The notes under the pieces were generated by a model, which searched no databases, was not told the origin of the DNA, and worked only from the letters and a program-made list of their open reading frames with translations. From positions 1 through 15,569 of the forward strand of contig JAQICP010000511.1 of the NCBI GenBank assembly GCA_027858555.1: 15,569 nucleotides of DNA, written 5' to 3'. The DNA comes from Vallitaleaceae bacterium (GTDB lineage: Bacteria > Bacillota > Clostridia > Lachnospirales > Vallitaleaceae). The position numbers were made by a program, and so were the translations under genes. Within the stretch, counting starts at the first letter, position 1. The number at the start of each line of letters is the position of its first letter. Of the stretch, positions 1 through 7,343 are shown piece by piece.

Positions 1-1
1 C

Positions 2-2614
2 AATTATAGTATACTTATCCCTGAATCGTCTACTAATCCTAAAACAACTAAAACTTATACAACTATTGATAAATTCATATATATTAACACCGCCTATATC
101 AAACTTGGCACAAATGAGCAAGTAATATTAGCCATTGGTGATGTTTCTGAATATCAGCGTGTTGAAGGAGCACTTCATACGACACTTAAGTTAAACAGCA
201 TTATTGATACCCTGCCAATTAAAGGCATCCTACAACATAGTCTTGATGAAGCAGAAAAACTAACCCATAGTGATGCTGGTTTCTTTCATTTAATCAATAA
301 GACAGAAACTGCTATTATTACAAAAACATGGTCAACAAATACAGAAAAATCATGTCCGATGGCTAATTCTGCTACAAAAACATATGTTATAAATGAACGC
401 GGTCTTCTGAAGGATTGCCTATTAAGTAGATTGCCTATTATACAAAATGATTATGCAAGTTTACCCAATCAAAAAACATTTCCAAAAGGCCATATCCCAA
501 TTACCAGAGAAGTTGTTGTCCCAATATTCTCTGGTAAGAATATCGTAGCAATTATAGGTGTCGGCAATAAACCAACAGATTATGACCAATATGATATTGA
601 CGCGCTTAATCTTCTTGCTAAAAATGCATGGTTATATGTTGAACGTAAACTTCTAGAAAATCAGACCATTGAATCCAATACCAGGTATATGGAATTGACA
701 TCCAAAATACCTATCGGTGTTTATAGATACAAGTCAGCACCTGATGGTACCATCATATGGGATTATATTAGCTCACGTTTCTCCAAAATGTTAGACATAT
801 CTTTTTCAGACGCTCTAGAAAACCCTTATTTTATAGATGATCTCGTTCATCCAGATGATATCGGTAACTATGAAATAGCCTATGTGAAGTCTCATACTAA
901 ACCACAATCTTTTATCTGGGAAGGCCGACTTATTGTTAGAGACACCCTACTATGGGTACATATTGAAACTATACCTACCATCACTAAATCAGGTGTTATC
1001 ATATGGGATGGCATCATCAATGATATTTCAAAACAAAAACTGCTAGAAAGCGAATTGAACGAAGCAATATATAGCGCCAAATTAGCAGTAGAATCCAAAA
1101 GCAACTTCTTGGCCAATATGAGTCATGAAATTCGTACACCGATGAATGCTATCATAGGTTTTAATGCGTTACTTAATCGAACTGAGTTATCTAATATACA
1201 AGCAAACTACTTACAAAAATCTAATAGTGCAGCTGAAAACCTTCTTCATATTATTAACGACATTTTAGATTTTTCTAAAATAGAAGCCGGTAAGCTAATA
1301 CTAGAAACCATTCCTTTTAATCTAAATGATATAATTGAATATTTATCAACTATGTTTAGTGATAAAGCATTTAGTAAAGGTCTTGAATACATCATCAATA
1401 TAAAAAAAGAGATCCCCGTTAATATCATAGGTGATCCATTAAGATTGACTCAGATATTGACGAATTTAATAAGCAATTCTATTAAGTTCACTGAATACGG
1501 ACAAGTGATTCTTAAAACAAGTCACTCCAAACAAACTAAATCGGCTGTCACTTTAACTTTCGAGATTTCAGATACAGGTATAGGCATGACAGGGGGAGAA
1601 ATCAAAAAACTATTCAAGTCATTTTCTCAAGCAGATGAATCTACAACAAGGCGCTTTGGTGGCACTGGCCTAGGACTTAATATCTCTAAAAATCTTGCCG
1701 ACTTAATGGATGGTCGCCTTACACTCAAAAGCAAAAAATCAGTTGGTACTACATTTACTTTTACCTGTACATTCAAATTAGGAACGCCAACTACCAAATC
1801 AGTAGAATTCATCCCTGAAGGTCTGACATACAAAGTAATGGTTGTTGATGATAATGATACTGTTCGTGAAGTCATTAATGCCTACCTAAATAGTTTTAAT
1901 ATATACCCTACTCTAGTTAGCTCAGGCGAAGAGGCCGTCGCAAAGATTGATTCAAGTTATAATCTTATTATACTTGATTGGAAACTAACTGGCCTCGATG
2001 GCATTGAAGCTTGGAGAATCATAAAGGGAAATCTAGGTATGAGCGCTCCAAAACCTATTATGTTAACTGCATATAGTAGAAATAATTTAACGAAGGCTGC
2101 TCACGCAGCAGGTATTAACCACATACTGATGAAACCGATTACCCACTCAGTTTTATTTGATTTAGTCTCTCATTTATTAGAGTATGAAGATGAACCGTTA
2201 TCTAAGAATACAACCATGGAACTACTACAAAATATGGATATCTTGAAAAACAAGCTGATTCTTTTAGTCGAAGATAATGAGATTAATCAGCAGGTAGCAA
2301 AAGAACTCCTTGAATGCCAAGGAATCATTGTAGATATTGCCAGTAATGGCATAGAAGGTATTGAGATGTCTCGAAATACACCTTATGATTTAATACTAAT
2401 GGATCTTCAGATGCCTCTATTAGATGGTTATAATGCAGCCATTAAAATTAAACTGTGTGATCAAAATCCTTCTCCTATCATTGCTTTAACTGCTGATGTC
2501 ATGACTGACACCAAAACTAAAGTCCTTGATTCTGGCATGCTAGATTACATTGCTAAACCCTTTAATGCCAATGAATTATACAAAAAATTAATTACTATAT
2601 TCGAAAGGGGATAG
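2..2614 (+). CDS. Hybrid sensor histidine kinase, 5' partial
   Basis: The reading frame is open from base 2, the left window edge, so the first internal ATG (359) is not the true start and the N-terminus is missing; 870 residues are visible. In order, numbered from the first visible residue: the end of a PAS/PAC domain (about 25-55, 'AIGDVSEYQRVE'), a GAF domain (about 70-216), a PAS domain (about 225-350), HisKA with phospho-acceptor His375 in 'MSHEIRTPMN', a HATPase domain with N-box (N488/N492), 'DTGIGM' and 'GTGLGL', receiver 1 (acidic pair D616/D617, phospho-Asp D659, Lys711) and receiver 2 (E757/D758, phospho-Asp D801, Lys852). No HPt domain follows, so a separate phosphotransfer protein is probably needed, or receiver 2 acts as the output. 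No transmembrane segment lies in the visible part; the sensed ligand is unknown. The gene converges on radA with no visible terminator between them. Confidence 0.95.
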   Translation, partial: NYSILIPESSTNPKTTKTYTTIDKFIYINTAYIKLGTNEQVILAIGDVSEYQRVEGALHTTLKLNSIIDTLPIKGILQHSLDEAEKLTHSDAGFFHLINKTETAIITKTWSTNTEKSCPMANSATKTYVINERGLLKDCLLSRLPIIQNDYASLPNQKTFPKGHIPITREVVVPIFSGKNIVAIIGVGNKPTDYDQYDIDALNLLAKNAWLYVERKLLENQTIESNTRYMELTSKIPIGVYRYKSAPDGTIIWDYISSRFSKMLDISFSDALENPYFIDDLVHPDDIGNYEIAYVKSHTKPQSFIWEGRLIVRDTLLWVHIETIPTITKSGVIIWDGIINDISKQKLLESELNEAIYSAKLAVESKSNFLANMSHEIRTPMNAIIGFNALLNRTELSNIQANYLQKSNSAAENLLHIINDILDFSKIEAGKLILETIPFNLNDIIEYLSTMFSDKAFSKGLEYIINIKKEIPVNIIGDPLRLTQILTNLISNSIKFTEYGQVILKTSHSKQTKSAVTLTFEISDTGIGMTGGEIKKLFKSFSQADESTTRRFGGTGLGLNISKNLADLMDGRLTLKSKKSVGTTFTFTCTFKLGTPTTKSVEFIPEGLTYKVMVVDDNDTVREVINAYLNSFNIYPTLVSSGEEAVAKIDSSYNLIILDWKLTGLDGIEAWRIIKGNLGMSAPKPIMLTAYSRNNLTKAAHAAGINHILMKPITHSVLFDLVSHLLEYEDEPLSKNTTMELLQNMDILKNKLILLVEDNEINQQVAKELLECQGIIVDIASNGIEGIEMSRNTPYDLILMDLQMPLLDGYNAAIKIKLCDQNPSPIIALTADVMTDTKTKVLDSGMLDYIAKPFNANELYKKLITIFERG

Positions 2615-2616
2615 TC

Positions 2617-2694
2617 ATGCAACAAGTCGTAATCATATCCTCCGATAATGCCATGATTAGTTCCATAAAAGCCAATCAATACCAATTAATTTAA
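2617..2694 (+). pseudogene. 25-codon stub resembling the start of a response regulator
   Basis: An ATG lies two bases after the kinase stop and has a good ribosome binding site (AAAGGGGA) seven bases upstream. The peptide starts 'MQQVVIISSDNAMISSI', which looks like beta-1/alpha-1 of a receiver domain, but the frame ends at TAA after 25 codons, inside the last bases of radA on the other strand. I infer a response regulator gene that once followed the kinase and was cut off by a rearrangement joining it to radA. It could instead be a short leaderless-looking peptide of no function; the similarity rests on very few residues. Confidence 0.35.
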
Positions 2695-4061
2695 AATAGT
2701 AGCCCGGTAGTCTCTTTTATATGACTGATTCCATGTATTTTCAGATTTTTATAATCTTTCAGGCCATGCATATTGGCTTCTGGTATGATACATGTTTTAA
2801 AGCCTAATTTATGCACTTCTGAAAGGCGTTGTTCAATCTGTCCTATACCTCTAACCTCACCAGTTAATCCTACTTCACCCATAATAACGGTGGACTCATT
2901 AATGGGTTTATTCCTGTAGATTGATGCGACCGCCACTATAATACCTAAATCCAAAGCTGGTTCATTCACCTTAATGCCACCAGCTACATTAATATAGCTA
3001 TCATACTGGGATAGTTCTAAACCCAATTTCTTCTCTAACACCGCCACTAAAAGATTCACTCTATTATAATCGGTACCATAAGCAGTTCTTCTTGGTAATC
3101 CAAAGTTAGTTGGACTAACAAGTGCTTGTATTTCTACCAAAAGTGGTCTGGTACCTTCCATGCAACATGTCACCAAAGAACCTGCTTCACCAATTGGTCT
3201 GCCTTTAAGCATATATTCTGAAGGATTCTTTACCTCAACTAGACCTGTTGCTTTCATTTCAAAAACACCGATTTCGTTGGTTGAGCCAAAACGATTCTTC
3301 ACTGCTCTTAGGATTCGATATGTTGCGCTTCTCTCACCTTCAAAATACAGGACCGTATCAACCATATGTTCAAGTACCCTAGGTCCAGCTATGGCACCTT
3401 CTTTTGTTACATGGCCTACTAGAAAAGTGGATATCTGCATGCCCTTAGCTATCTGCATCAATAGGTTAGTTACTGCCTTAACCTGTGAAACGCTACCAGG
3501 TGCGGATGTAATCTCATCCGTGTATACCGTCTGAATGGAATCAATAATAAGGACATCTGGTTTTGTTTTCAAGATGGCTTCATGGATCAAAGAAAAATTA
3601 ACTTCCGCTAGTAAAAGCACTTTATTAGAAGTCACATTCAACCGTTCTGCACGAATCTTGATCTGTCGTAATGACTCTTCACCAGACACATAAAGGACGA
3701 CTTTACCTTGGTCCGTAATTGAACGACACATTTGTAGTAAAATAGTGGATTTACCAATACCGGGATCACCACCTACTAATGTAAGGGACCCAGATACAAT
3801 GCCACCACCAAGGACCCTGTCAAGCTCCTCAATATTGGTAGCCATGCGAATATCGTCTGTGGTATCAATATCCTCAAGTCCAGTAGGCACACTATTACCT
3901 GCTGGAAGCAGTTTGCTTTGTGATATATGATTAGCACTTTTTTTTTGAGTTAATTCTTCAACCATGGTATTCCATGACCGACAACCTGGACATTGTCCAA
4001 GCCATCTTGGTGATTCATGTCCACAGTCACTGCAAAAAAAAGTTGTTTTTATTTTAGCCAT
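2691..4061 (-). CDS. radA: DNA repair protein RadA
   Basis: RadA is a RecA-like, ring-forming helicase/ATPase that helps process recombination intermediates (branch migration). The 456 residues match the normal family length. Seen in order: an N-terminal C4 zinc finger (C10, C13, C24, C27), Walker A 'GGDPGIGKST' at 97-106, Walker B 'VLIID' at 170-174, the RadA signature 'KNRFG' at 255-259, and a C-terminal Lon-protease-like domain without protease function ('AGGIKVNEPALDLG', about 360-373). The ATG is preceded by GAAAGGG at seven bases. Its last codons overlap the end of the plus-strand response-regulator-like stub. In many Clostridia radA lies next to clpC; here about 3.3 kb of other genes separates the two, in the same orientation. 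Confidence 0.97.
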   Translation of the reverse strand: MAKIKTTFFCSDCGHESPRWLGQCPGCRSWNTMVEELTQKKSANHISQSKLLPAGNSVPTGLEDIDTTDDIRMATNIEELDRVLGGGIVSGSLTLVGGDPGIGKSTILLQMCRSITDQGKVVLYVSGEESLRQIKIRAERLNVTSNKVLLLAEVNFSLIHEAILKTKPDVLIIDSIQTVYTDEITSAPGSVSQVKAVTNLLMQIAKGMQISTFLVGHVTKEGAIAGPRVLEHMVDTVLYFEGERSATYRILRAVKNRFGSTNEIGVFEMKATGLVEVKNPSEYMLKGRPIGEAGSLVTCCMEGTRPLLVEIQALVSPTNFGLPRRTAYGTDYNRVNLLVAVLEKKLGLELSQYDSYINVAGGIKVNEPALDLGIIVAVASIYRNKPINESTVIMGEVGLTGEVRGIGQIEQRLSEVHKLGFKTCIIPEANMHGLKDYKNLKIHGISHIKETTGLLF

Positions 4062-4143
4062 TTTTACGCCCTTTCAGTAATTTATATGTCATCGTTATAA
4101 CAAATAATCCAATCCAAATTCCTACAAATGGGCCGATAATGAT
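4054..4143 (-). other. Open hydrophobic tail ending inside the radA start
   Basis: Directly upstream of radA a 29-codon frame, with a TGA just before it and no usable start codon, reads as a membrane helix followed by a basic tail: 'GPFVGIWIGLFVITM', then 'YKLLKGRKNG'. Its TAA lies inside the radA start (ATGGCTAA), the overlap usual for translationally coupled genes. I infer the 3' remnant of a small membrane-protein gene that once preceded radA. No single indel joins it to the frame upstream, because both frames carry stops between 4131 and 4146. It may also be chance hydrophobicity. Confidence 0.3.
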
Positions 4144-4147
4144 TCAT

Positions 4148-4306
4148 TTATGCTAATTCTGTTATTGATAAACCATTTATGTTTTTAGTAGCTGTCATTG
4201 TCTTACTGACATTACCGCACATCTCACATGAACTTAGCTGTTGGTGTTCTATCTGTTTGGTATTTTTCGATCTGTTTTGTGATTCGTCATACTCAATATC
4301 ATTCAT
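4148..4306 (-). CDS. Small hypothetical protein with one CxxC
   Basis: A 52-codon frame, counted from the ATG at 4306, encodes a polar peptide with one 'CEMC' pair, which could bind metal only as a dimer. I do not recognise it. A GTG just before the ATG is another possible start, with AAAGG upstream in the decamer repeat. An ATG farther upstream (4357) lies in the arm of the terminator for the preceding genes and is an unlikely start. The 4062-4443 gap holds only this, the hydrophobic tail, a repeat and a terminator, and looks like decayed coding sequence. It may not be a gene. Confidence 0.25.
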   Translation of the reverse strand: MNDIEYDESQNRSKNTKQIEHQQLSSCEMCGNVSKTMTATKNINGLSITELA

Positions 4307-4310
4307 CACC

Positions 4311-4340
4311 TTTGATAACCTTTGATAACCTTTTATAATC
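4311..4340 (-). repeat. Tandem decamer, two exact copies and one at 8/10
   Basis: The unit tttgataacc (plus strand) occurs at 4311-4320 and 4321-4330, and ttttataatc at 4331-4340 matches 8 of 10. The array lies between the terminator of the zinc-ribbon/SPFH unit and the small CxxC frame. Slipped-strand duplication is the simplest origin. Confidence 0.6.
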
Positions 4341-4341
4341 A

Positions 4342-4385
4342 AAAACACAGTAGCCATAACTATTAATTATGGCTACTATAGTGTT
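4342..4385 (-). terminator. Rho-independent terminator of the zinc-ribbon/SPFH unit
   Basis: A perfect 10-base inverted repeat (4350-4359 with 4367-4376, loop of 7) is extended by an outer AACAC/GTGTT stem. On the minus strand it is followed by a run of T. It lies about 60 bases after the zinc-ribbon protein stop. Confidence 0.7.
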
Positions 4386-4443
4386 ATTATTATCATTAAT
4401 ACTATCCCTATTACTATTGCTGTTACCATTATTAGTATAATTT

Positions 4444-5508
4444 CTAGCCTTGTGAAATATAATATATTAGTACAGCTACTGCTATACCAAGTAATATTGC
4501 TGCTGCAACTTTAATCGGACTCTTAGGTGATTGTCCTTGAACTTCACCCGTCTGTCCGTTGATGACCACATGATACAACTTGCTATTGTAATTATATGAC
4601 ATCATGTATAAAGGCAATAATATATGTTTGAACGTAACAGCCCTGTTACTGACTACTTGATTATACATTCTATGTGTATCTCCAGGTAATGACGACCTGA
4701 CACTTGCAGATATTTCAGAGGCCATGGCTTCTTTAGCTGTTGCATAACCAGTATCTGGCATAACCGTATATTTTTGAGCATAGTAACCAGCTAAAAAATC
4801 AGGTTTGTAATCCACAACTTTTGTCAGATCAAATGGTTCTGCCTTTTTAATATATCGCATATGTTCATGGCTAACTGCAGGGACCAGTACATCATCAAAG
4901 AAACGTTCATAGTTACCAGAATAGTTGCGCCATCTAACATGTCTTTGTCGCTTATCACCAGTTCCAGTATAATAATACGTACCAACCTGACATGAATACC
5001 TGGTGAGTGTGTCAGCGTCAAATGTCCAATATGGCACATAAATCCCTTTCAAATGGCGATCAAGATAACGCTTCTTTAAGTCATTCGGAGCAAAAAACCG
5101 CTTTTTAATCCACGCCTTCAGGCTGCCCTTTGCTTGATCATAAGATAGCATATAGGGTAGTAAACCTTGGGGTTTCATACCCATATCAGTTTCTTCTCTT
5201 TGAATAATATGTTGTGAGCCACAAAATGCACAATACTGAGTTTCATCATTGGCTTCTGATAATGTTTGTCCACCACAATTTTGACATACAATTGTTTTTT
5301 TCTCAGCGTTCCAATTAAAGTCATACTTACTCATGTCACCGATGTCAATCTCAACCACATTCTCTTTGGTCATCTCGATTGATTGAATGCCGCCACAGAA
5401 GGGACATTTCATACCTTGAGTTTCTGGATCAAATGCCATCATACCACCACAAGCGCCACATTCAGTCGTTCTTACATCTCTGTTTATCTGGTTTAAGGTA
5501 TCTTCCAT
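4444..5508 (-). CDS. YdjG-like zinc-ribbon membrane protein
   Basis: This 354-residue protein has two N-terminal TFIIB-like zinc ribbons (C17/C20 with C35/C38; C75/C78 with C93/C96), a central domain rich in aromatics (about 110-320), and one C-terminal transmembrane helix (about 332-351) ending in 'YYISQG'. The layout is that of Bacillus subtilis YdjG, a tail-anchored membrane partner of the SPFH protein YdjI. Such proteins are often misnamed PriA-like helicase because of the zinc ribbons; no helicase motif is present. The start has AAGGGAG six bases upstream, 27 bases after the SPFH gene, so the two are probably one transcript. By analogy with YdjGHI it would hold the SPFH protein at the membrane during envelope stress. 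That role is an inference; YdjH and PspA counterparts are absent from the window. Confidence 0.8.
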   Translation of the reverse strand: MEDTLNQINRDVRTTECGACGGMMAFDPETQGMKCPFCGGIQSIEMTKENVVEIDIGDMSKYDFNWNAEKKTIVCQNCGGQTLSEANDETQYCAFCGSQHIIQREETDMGMKPQGLLPYMLSYDQAKGSLKAWIKKRFFAPNDLKKRYLDRHLKGIYVPYWTFDADTLTRYSCQVGTYYYTGTGDKRQRHVRWRNYSGNYERFFDDVLVPAVSHEHMRYIKKAEPFDLTKVVDYKPDFLAGYYAQKYTVMPDTGYATAKEAMASEISASVRSSLPGDTHRMYNQVVSNRAVTFKHILLPLYMMSYNYNSKLYHVVINGQTGEVQGQSPKSPIKVAAAILLGIAVAVLIYYISQG

Positions 5509-5535
5509 CTAAGTCTCCCTTCTAAGCCTCCCAGT

Positions 5536-6696
5536 CTATTGTTTATTACCGCAATCTGGGCAGAATTTTGTACCAGGTGTGAGTTCTACGCCGCACTGGC
5601 TGCAGACTGCGCTTTGTTTGGTACCACATTCAGGACAGAATTTTGCGCCCGCTAATAAAGTCATACCACATTTGACACATGATACACCAGATACTGCTGG
5701 TGCCATATTATTACCACAATGTGGACAGAATTTAGTGCCACCAGCCACACTGCCATTGCATTTAGGACATTGTACTATTGGTTTTGCTTCCTGAGTACTC
5801 TGTGCCGTCTGTCCAGGTTGCATATTATTACCCATCATGTTACCCATCATTCCGCCCATTGCAACACCAGCACCCATTTGCATGCCCATAGGTCCCATGC
5901 CGCCGCCTTCGTTTCCTGCCATTGTCACTGCAGCATCAGCAGTAGCATCTGTCATAACTTTTGCCTGATACATGCCCATTCCGCCCATTGCGCCAACAGC
6001 TGCACGATCATCCATGGCCTTCTCAACATTTTCAGGTGCGCGTAATTCCTTAACAACAAAGTCTGAAAGACTAAGTCCAAACCCTGAAAATGTCTCACCA
6101 ATTTTACCAGCTACGCCTTCAGAGAACTCATCCATATTAGAATAGGCGTCAAAATAAGTCACTTTGGACTCACTAAAATAATCCGTGAATGATGAAACAA
6201 TCTTACCATTTATGTGTGGTCTGCATTCTTCTACAGTAAACTGTGAATCTGTACCAACTAGAGTCTTAATGAATAATTCCGGTTGGTCAACTTTATAGGA
6301 ATAATAACCATTAGCACCAATTCTGATAATGCCAAAGTCTGGATCTTTAATTGGAATTTTAGATGGCGTACCCCATGGTTGTTGTATTTTCTCATCTATC
6401 AATATAAAATAAATATCCACTTTAAAGGGACTCTCAAACCCATATTTCCATGATTTCAATTTTGTTAACACTGGCATGTTACTAGTTGTTAACTCATACT
6501 GTCCCTCAGTATAGACATCTGCTATTTCACCCTCATTTATAAACACAGCAATCTGTCCTGGTCTTACAGTCAATTGTGCGCCTATCATGATTTGTTTGCC
6601 GCCATTCTCAAATCTATGCGCTAATATACGCTTGTCATCCGTTTGATATTCGATGACATCTAACAATTGCCCCTTAATTAAATCTCTTAATCCCAA
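5536..6696 (-). CDS. SPFH-domain protein with three C-terminal zinc ribbons (YdjI-like)
   Basis: Residues 1-230 form an SPFH/band-7-like region of the 'virion core protein' type ('LTVRPGQIAVFINEGEI', 'YTEGQYELTT', 'DPDFGIIRIGANGYYSY'). A Gly/Met-rich flexible stretch follows (about 235-295), then three zinc ribbons: C310/C313/C324/C327, C340/C343/C354/C357 and C365/C368/C379/C382. In B. subtilis YdjI works with YdjG and YdjH to link PspA to the membrane; a matching scaffold role in envelope stress is inferred here. There is no signal peptide or transmembrane helix, so membrane contact would go through the YdjG-like partner. The start is TTG, set by an AGGAGG eight bases upstream; no in-frame ATG fits. 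It is the first gene of a two-gene unit with its own promoter. Confidence 0.85.
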   Translation of the reverse strand: MGLRDLIKGQLLDVIEYQTDDKRILAHRFENGGKQIMIGAQLTVRPGQIAVFINEGEIADVYTEGQYELTTSNMPVLTKLKSWKYGFESPFKVDIYFILIDEKIQQPWGTPSKIPIKDPDFGIIRIGANGYYSYKVDQPELFIKTLVGTDSQFTVEECRPHINGKIVSSFTDYFSESKVTYFDAYSNMDEFSEGVAGKIGETFSGFGLSLSDFVVKELRAPENVEKAMDDRAAVGAMGGMGMYQAKVMTDATADAAVTMAGNEGGGMGPMGMQMGAGVAMGGMMGNMMGNNMQPGQTAQSTQEAKPIVQCPKCNGSVAGGTKFCPHCGNNMAPAVSGVSCVKCGMTLLAGAKFCPECGTKQSAVCSQCGVELTPGTKFCPDCGNKQ

Positions 6697-6710
6697 TGTC
6701 GTTACCTCCT
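6694..6710 (-). promoter_or_regulatory. Ribosome binding site fixing a TTG start
   Basis: AGGAGG (minus strand, 6710-6705) lies eight bases before the TTG at 6696-6694. The frame then reads 'LGLRDLIKGQ', the usual beginning of YdjI-like proteins, which supports TTG as the start. Confidence 0.85.
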
Positions 6711-6739
6711 TATGTCCACTGCAATATATTTACTACAAT

Positions 6740-6768
6740 ATTATACCGTTAAATGAAATGATTATCAA
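6740..6768 (-). promoter_or_regulatory. Sigma-A-type promoter for the SPFH/zinc-ribbon unit
   Basis: The minus strand has -35 TTGATA (6768-6763), a 17-base spacer and a perfect -10 TATAAT (6745-6740), about 30 bases upstream of the ribosome binding site. Confidence 0.8.
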
Positions 6769-6814
6769 TGTATTGAACCAAAGTGTTTTCAATTCCTTAC
6801 TATTAAAAATGCCC

Positions 6815-6847
6815 ATAAAAATACCCACTTTTGAAAAGCGGGTATTC
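6815..6847 (-). terminator. Rho-independent terminator after the broken small gene
   Basis: On the minus strand AATACCCGCTTTT pairs with AAAAGTGGGTATT (one G-U), followed by TTT. It comes just after the stop of the broken gene and separates it from the SPFH promoter. Confidence 0.8.
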
Positions 6848-6852
6848 GTATA

Positions 6853-7263
6853 TTATGCTTTTGTAATTTTAACACTTTGCTTGCCATTAACAAAATCTAC
6901 ATTGAAGTTTAATTTCCCTGCAAGATTAGATCTTATCTTACCAATATGTACATCATCAATAAATAATTTATATTCTTGATCATTCTCTAACTCAACTGTT
7001 ACTTGAGCATCTTCAATACCTAGCACTTCAAATTGAAGTACTTGTTATGATAATTCAAAATGATTAACAGTTGTTACAGGTACTGATTAGTCTAATAATC
7101 GGCCGTTCTTTTCTAGTTTTGTCATTGTCTTAAAAGTTTTCAGTTTATATAAATCACCGTCCACCTCGAAATCATCGATTTTTGCTTTTGTATCTAGTTC
7201 ATGATTGCCAAAACTAAGTGCACTTGTGTCTTCTACTCTTATTAATTCTGAAATACCAGCCAT
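6853..7263 (-). pseudogene. Small acidic protein gene broken by two in-frame stops
   Basis: From an ATG at 7263 with AGGAGG upstream, one unbroken frame of 137 codons runs to a TAA at 6855-6853, except for TAA at codon 59 (7089-7087) and codon 73 (7047-7045). The text on both sides is coherent protein: it begins 'MAGISELIRVEDTSALSFG', continues 'SVPVTTVNHFELS' and ends 'GKLNFNVDFVNGKQSVKI'. From memory this resembles a small family in Lachnospiraceae-type Clostridia, some annotated as endosialidase-like, in which Glu stands where both stops occur; I cannot verify that here. Promoter, ribosome binding site and terminator are all intact, and no frameshift is present, so the damage looks recent. 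The family's function is unknown to me. Only a 58-residue N-terminal peptide would be made. Confidence 0.8.
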
Positions 7264-7294
7264 GTGATATCCTCCTATTTAAATGGTTATTATC

Positions 7295-7323
7295 ATTATA
7301 TCTAATAACGTACTAAAGTACAA
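7295..7323 (-). promoter_or_regulatory. Probable promoter of the broken small gene
   Basis: A perfect -10 TATAAT (7300-7295) lies 17 bases from a weak -35 TTGTAC (7323-7318). The palindrome GTACTAAAGTAC (7310-7321) overlaps the -35 box. Confidence 0.6.
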
Positions 7324-7343
7324 CCAAAGACTTGGCTAGATTG

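Noticed and set aside
4376..4429. 17-residue very hydrophobic peptide after the zinc-ribbon gene
   Set aside because: It has no ribosome binding site, is AT-repeat-like and ends in the terminator stem.
4444..5508. PriA-type helicase, a common label for this family
   Set aside because: Only the zinc ribbons are shared; there is no Walker A or helicase motif, and the protein ends in a membrane helix.
5719..6045. Plus-strand frame rich in His and Cys inside the SPFH gene
   Set aside because: It is the antisense of the Gly/Met-rich linker and zinc ribbons; composition alone produces it.
6853..7263. Reassigned TAA (stop codon read as an amino acid)
   Set aside because: TAA ends several other genes in the window (radA, clpC) at the expected lengths, and no other gene has internal TAA, so recoding is not supported.
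7321..7343. Possible terminator after clpC (CCAA/TTGG)
   Set aside because: The stem is only four bases and no T run follows.
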